NCBI GenBank assembly: GCA_944474755.1
Contig: OX104122.1
Location: 17,494,641 to 17,558,640, forward strand
Direction of reading: 5' to 3'
Length of the DNA: 64,000 bases
Source of the DNA: Limnoperna fortunei
Lineage: Eukaryota > Mollusca > Bivalvia > Mytilida > Modiolidae
Shown: positions 62,241-64,000 of the stretch, in pieces
Position numbering within the stretch: the stretch's first letter is position 1
Layout of the letters: every line of letters starts with the position of its first letter
Program-made: the position numbers and the translations under genes
Notes under the pieces: generated by a model
What the model was told of the DNA's origin: nothing
Seen by the model: only the letters and a program-made list of their open reading frames with translations
The model's database searches: none

Positions 62241-64000
62241 TTCTTTATTGAGTTTTGTACAGTTTATTGACTGGTTCTTTATTTAGTTTTGTATAGTTGA
62301 TTGACTGTTTCTTTATTTAGTTTTGTGCAGTTTATTCACTGTTTCTTTTTTTAGTTTTGTACAGTTTATTGACTGGTTCTTTATTCAGTTTTGTATAGTT
62401 TCTTGACTGTTTCTTTATTTAGTTTTGTACAGTTTATTGACTGTTTCTTTATTGAGTTTTGTACAGTTTATTGACTGTTTCTTTATTGAGTTTTGTACAG
62501 TTTATTCACTGGTTATTGGTTCAGTTTTGTACAGTTTATTGACTGTTTCTTTATTGAGTTTTGTACAGTTTACAGACTGGTTCTTTATTGAGTTTTGTAC
62601 AGTTTATTGACTGTTTATTTATTTAGTTTTGTACAGTTTACTCACTGGTTCTTTATTGAGTTGTGTACAGTTTATTGACTGTTTCTTTTTTGAGTTTTGT
62701 ACAGTTTATTGATTGGTTCTTTATTGAGTTTTGTACAGTTTATTGACTGTTTCTTTATTGAGTTTGTGCACAATTTATTGACTGGTTCTTTATTGAGTTT
62801 TGTACAGTTTATTGACTGTTTCTTTATTGAGTTTTGTACAGTTTATTGACTGGTGCTTTATTGAGTTTTTTACAGTTTATTGACTGGTTCCTTATTCAGT
62901 TTTGTACAGTTTATTGATTGGATCTTTATTGAGTTTTGTACAGTTTATTGATTGGTTCTTCATTAAGTTTTGTACAGTTTATTGACTGGTTCTTTATTGA
63001 GTTTTGTAGAGTTTATTGACTGGTTCTTTATTCAGTTTTGTACAGTTTATTGACTGTTTCTTTATTGAGTTTTGTACAGTTTATTGACTGGTTCTTTATT
63101 GAGTTTTGTACAGTTTATTTACTGTTTCTTTATTGAATTTTGTACAGTTTATTGACTGGTTCTTTATTGAGTTTGGGCACAATTTATTGACTGGTTCTTT
63201 ATTGAGTTTTGTACAGTTTATTGACTGGTTCTTTATTGAGTTTCGTACAGTTTATTGACTGTTTCTTTATTGAGTTTTGTACAGTTTATTGACTGGTTCT
63301 TTATTGAGTTTTGTATAGTTTATTGACTGGTTCTTTATTGAGTTTTGTACAGTTTATTGACTGTTTCTTTATTGAGTTTGTACAGTTTACTGACTGGTTC
63401 TTTATTGAGTTTTGTACAGTTTATTGACTGTTTCTTTTTTGAGTTTTGTACAGTTTATTGACTGGTTCTTTATTTAGTTTCGTACAGTTTATTGACTGGT
63501 TCTTTATTGACTTTTGTACAGTTTATTGACAGGTTCTTTATTGAGTTTTGTACAGTTTATTGAGTGTTTCTTTATTTACTTTTGTACAGTTTATTGACTG
63601 TTTCTTTATTTAGTTTTGTACAGTTTATTGACTGTTTCTTTATTGAGTTTTGTACAGTTTATTGACTGTTTCTTTATTTAGTTTGATACAGTTTATTGAC
63701 TGTTTCTTTATTGAGTTTTGTACAGTTTATTGACTGGTTTTTTATTGAGTTTTGTACAGTTTATTGACTGTTTCTTTATTGAGTTTTGTACAGTTCATTG
63801 ACTAGTTCTTTATTGAGTTTTGTACAGTTTATTGACTGGTTCTCTATTGATTGAGTTTTGTACAGTATATTGACTGGTTCTTTATTTAGTTTTGTACAGT
63901 TTATTGACTGGTTCTTTATTGAATTTTGTACAGTTTATTGACTGGTTCTTTATTCAGTTTTCTACAGTTTATTGACTGGTTCTTTATCAGTTTTGTACAG

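Larger units (their letters stand above)
1..64000 (+). repeat. 34-bp satellite array filling the window
   Basis: Head-to-tail copies of a 34-bp monomer run from the first base to the last; a consensus-type copy is at 249-282. The two halves are TTTATTGACTGGTTC and TTTATTGAGTTTTGTACAG, which share the 8-mer TTTATTGA. Common substitutions are CTGG/CTGT after TTGA, and GAG/TAG/CAG before TTTTG. Common length variants are 33 bp (TTTATCAG), 35 bp (GTGCACAA or GAGTACAA in place of TGTACAG), 38 bp (ATTGATTGAG) and 41 bp (TTTATTGTTTATTGAC). All copies I read have the same orientation. The window holds roughly 1,880 monomers and no unique sequence, so every stretch without a gene is this repeat. Long-array satellite of a eukaryotic chromosome is my inference; I do not recognise the family or species. 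Confidence 0.98.
46794..64000 (+). repeat. Zone T: distal array with 2.4-4.8-kb HORs
   Basis: After the end of SB3 the array keeps the GTGCACAA/TTCACTGGTTATTGG monomer types but gains its own variants: GGGCACAA (50683, 53283, 53861, 55468, 58163, 63175), TTTACTGTTTC, CTAAAGTTTATCGAC (47780, 51440, 56219), TTTGATACAG and TTTATCAG. The 13-bp short unit of zone A is absent. HOR offsets change along the zone: 3,660, 4,785, then 2,646 and 2,366 bp. The last HOR runs off the end of the window. Confidence 0.82.
58163..64000 (+). repeat. 2,646/2,366-bp HOR, third copy cut by window end
   Basis: Three markers agree on each spacing. GGGCACAA or GGGTACAA is at 58163, 60809 and 63175; GTTTGATACAG at 58669, 61315 and 63681; TTTATCAG at 58971, 61617 and 63983. 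The first step is 2,646 bp and the second 2,366 bp for all three, so the 280-bp difference lies in one place, between 61,617 and 63,175. The window ends inside the third copy. Confidence 0.88.

Noticed and set aside
1..64000. PPR, TPR or TALE-type 34-residue repeat protein
   Set aside because: The 34-residue period comes from a 34-bp unit read in three frames. The residues (F, L, I, S, V, T) do not match the conserved positions of those families, and stops interrupt the frame about every 34 codons.
1..64000. CRISPR array
   Set aside because: There are no unique spacers: repeat follows repeat directly, all 34 bp are conserved, and no cas genes are present.
1..64000. Bacterial sigma-70 promoters (TTGACT or TTGACA, 17 bp, then TGTACA)
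   Set aside because: The -35-like hexamer recurs in every monomer by repetition, the -10 match is poor (3 of 6), and nothing downstream is transcribable as a gene.
1..64000. Centromere protein CENP-B box
   Set aside because: No TTCG...CGGG type motif is found; the few TTTCG and GACGGG variants are in different monomers and not in the required spacing.
1..64000. Telomeric repeat array
   Set aside because: The unit is 34 bp, with no short G-rich telomere motif (TTAGGG, TTTAGGG, TTAGG) in tandem anywhere.
1..64000. Inverted repeats or hairpin-forming terminators
   Set aside because: Beyond the 6-bp palindromes TGTACA and GTGCAC I saw no longer stem with a loop in the monomer, and no inverted monomer.
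1..64000. A previously undescribed gene system
   Set aside because: I looked on both strands for any non-repeat island that could hold one and found none; even the most degenerate patch (62,033-62,240) is still satellite.

Overview
The whole 64 kb window is one uninterrupted satellite (long minisatellite) array. I see no gene, RNA gene, transposon, CRISPR array or non-repeat island in it. The monomer is 34 bp; a consensus-type copy lies at 249-282. It reads as two related halves, TTTATTGACTGGTTC (15 bp) and TTTATTGAGTTTTGTACAG (19 bp). About 1,880 monomers follow one another, all in the same orientation. The consensus is about 29% GC and strongly strand-asymmetric (per monomer on the + strand: 18 T, 6 A, 7 G, 3 C). 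A pure array of this length, with nested higher-order repeats (HORs), points to constitutive heterochromatin of a eukaryote (pericentromeric, subtelomeric or a repeat-rich chromosome arm). The sequence does not let me name the species, and I do not recognise the satellite family.

The interest is in the higher-order layout, which I traced by hand with rare monomer variants. Zone A (1-7,160) holds older, shorter HORs: a 476-bp tandem duplication, a spacing of about 1,311 bp, and a 1,864/1,898-bp HOR. Next come three related superblocks: SB1 (7,161-18,424), SB2 (about 18,425-31,285) and SB3 (about 31,286-46,793). Markers keep constant offsets between them: +11,264 bp from SB1 to SB2, +12,231 bp from SB2 to SB3, and +28,369 bp between the 3' ends of SB1 and SB3. 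The superblocks contain further nested tandem duplications: 2,570 bp (11,891-17,030), 3,614/3,512 bp (21.3-28 kb and 36.5-41 kb), about 1,542 bp (two places) and 2,144 bp (33,608-37,895). Zone T (46,794-64,000) has its own HORs, with offsets of 3,660, 4,785, 2,646 and 2,366 bp, and one patch of unusually degenerate monomers at about 62,033-62,240.

Nothing here encodes a protein. Open frames of about 60 residues arise because 34 is not a multiple of 3: reading runs through all three frames in 102 bp and meets one TGA in the consensus, which some variants remove. The window therefore reads as a record of unequal exchange and segmental amplification inside a satellite, not as a set of cooperating genes. 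Block boundaries are uncertain by up to a few monomers, because crossovers between near-identical repeats cannot be placed exactly by eye.
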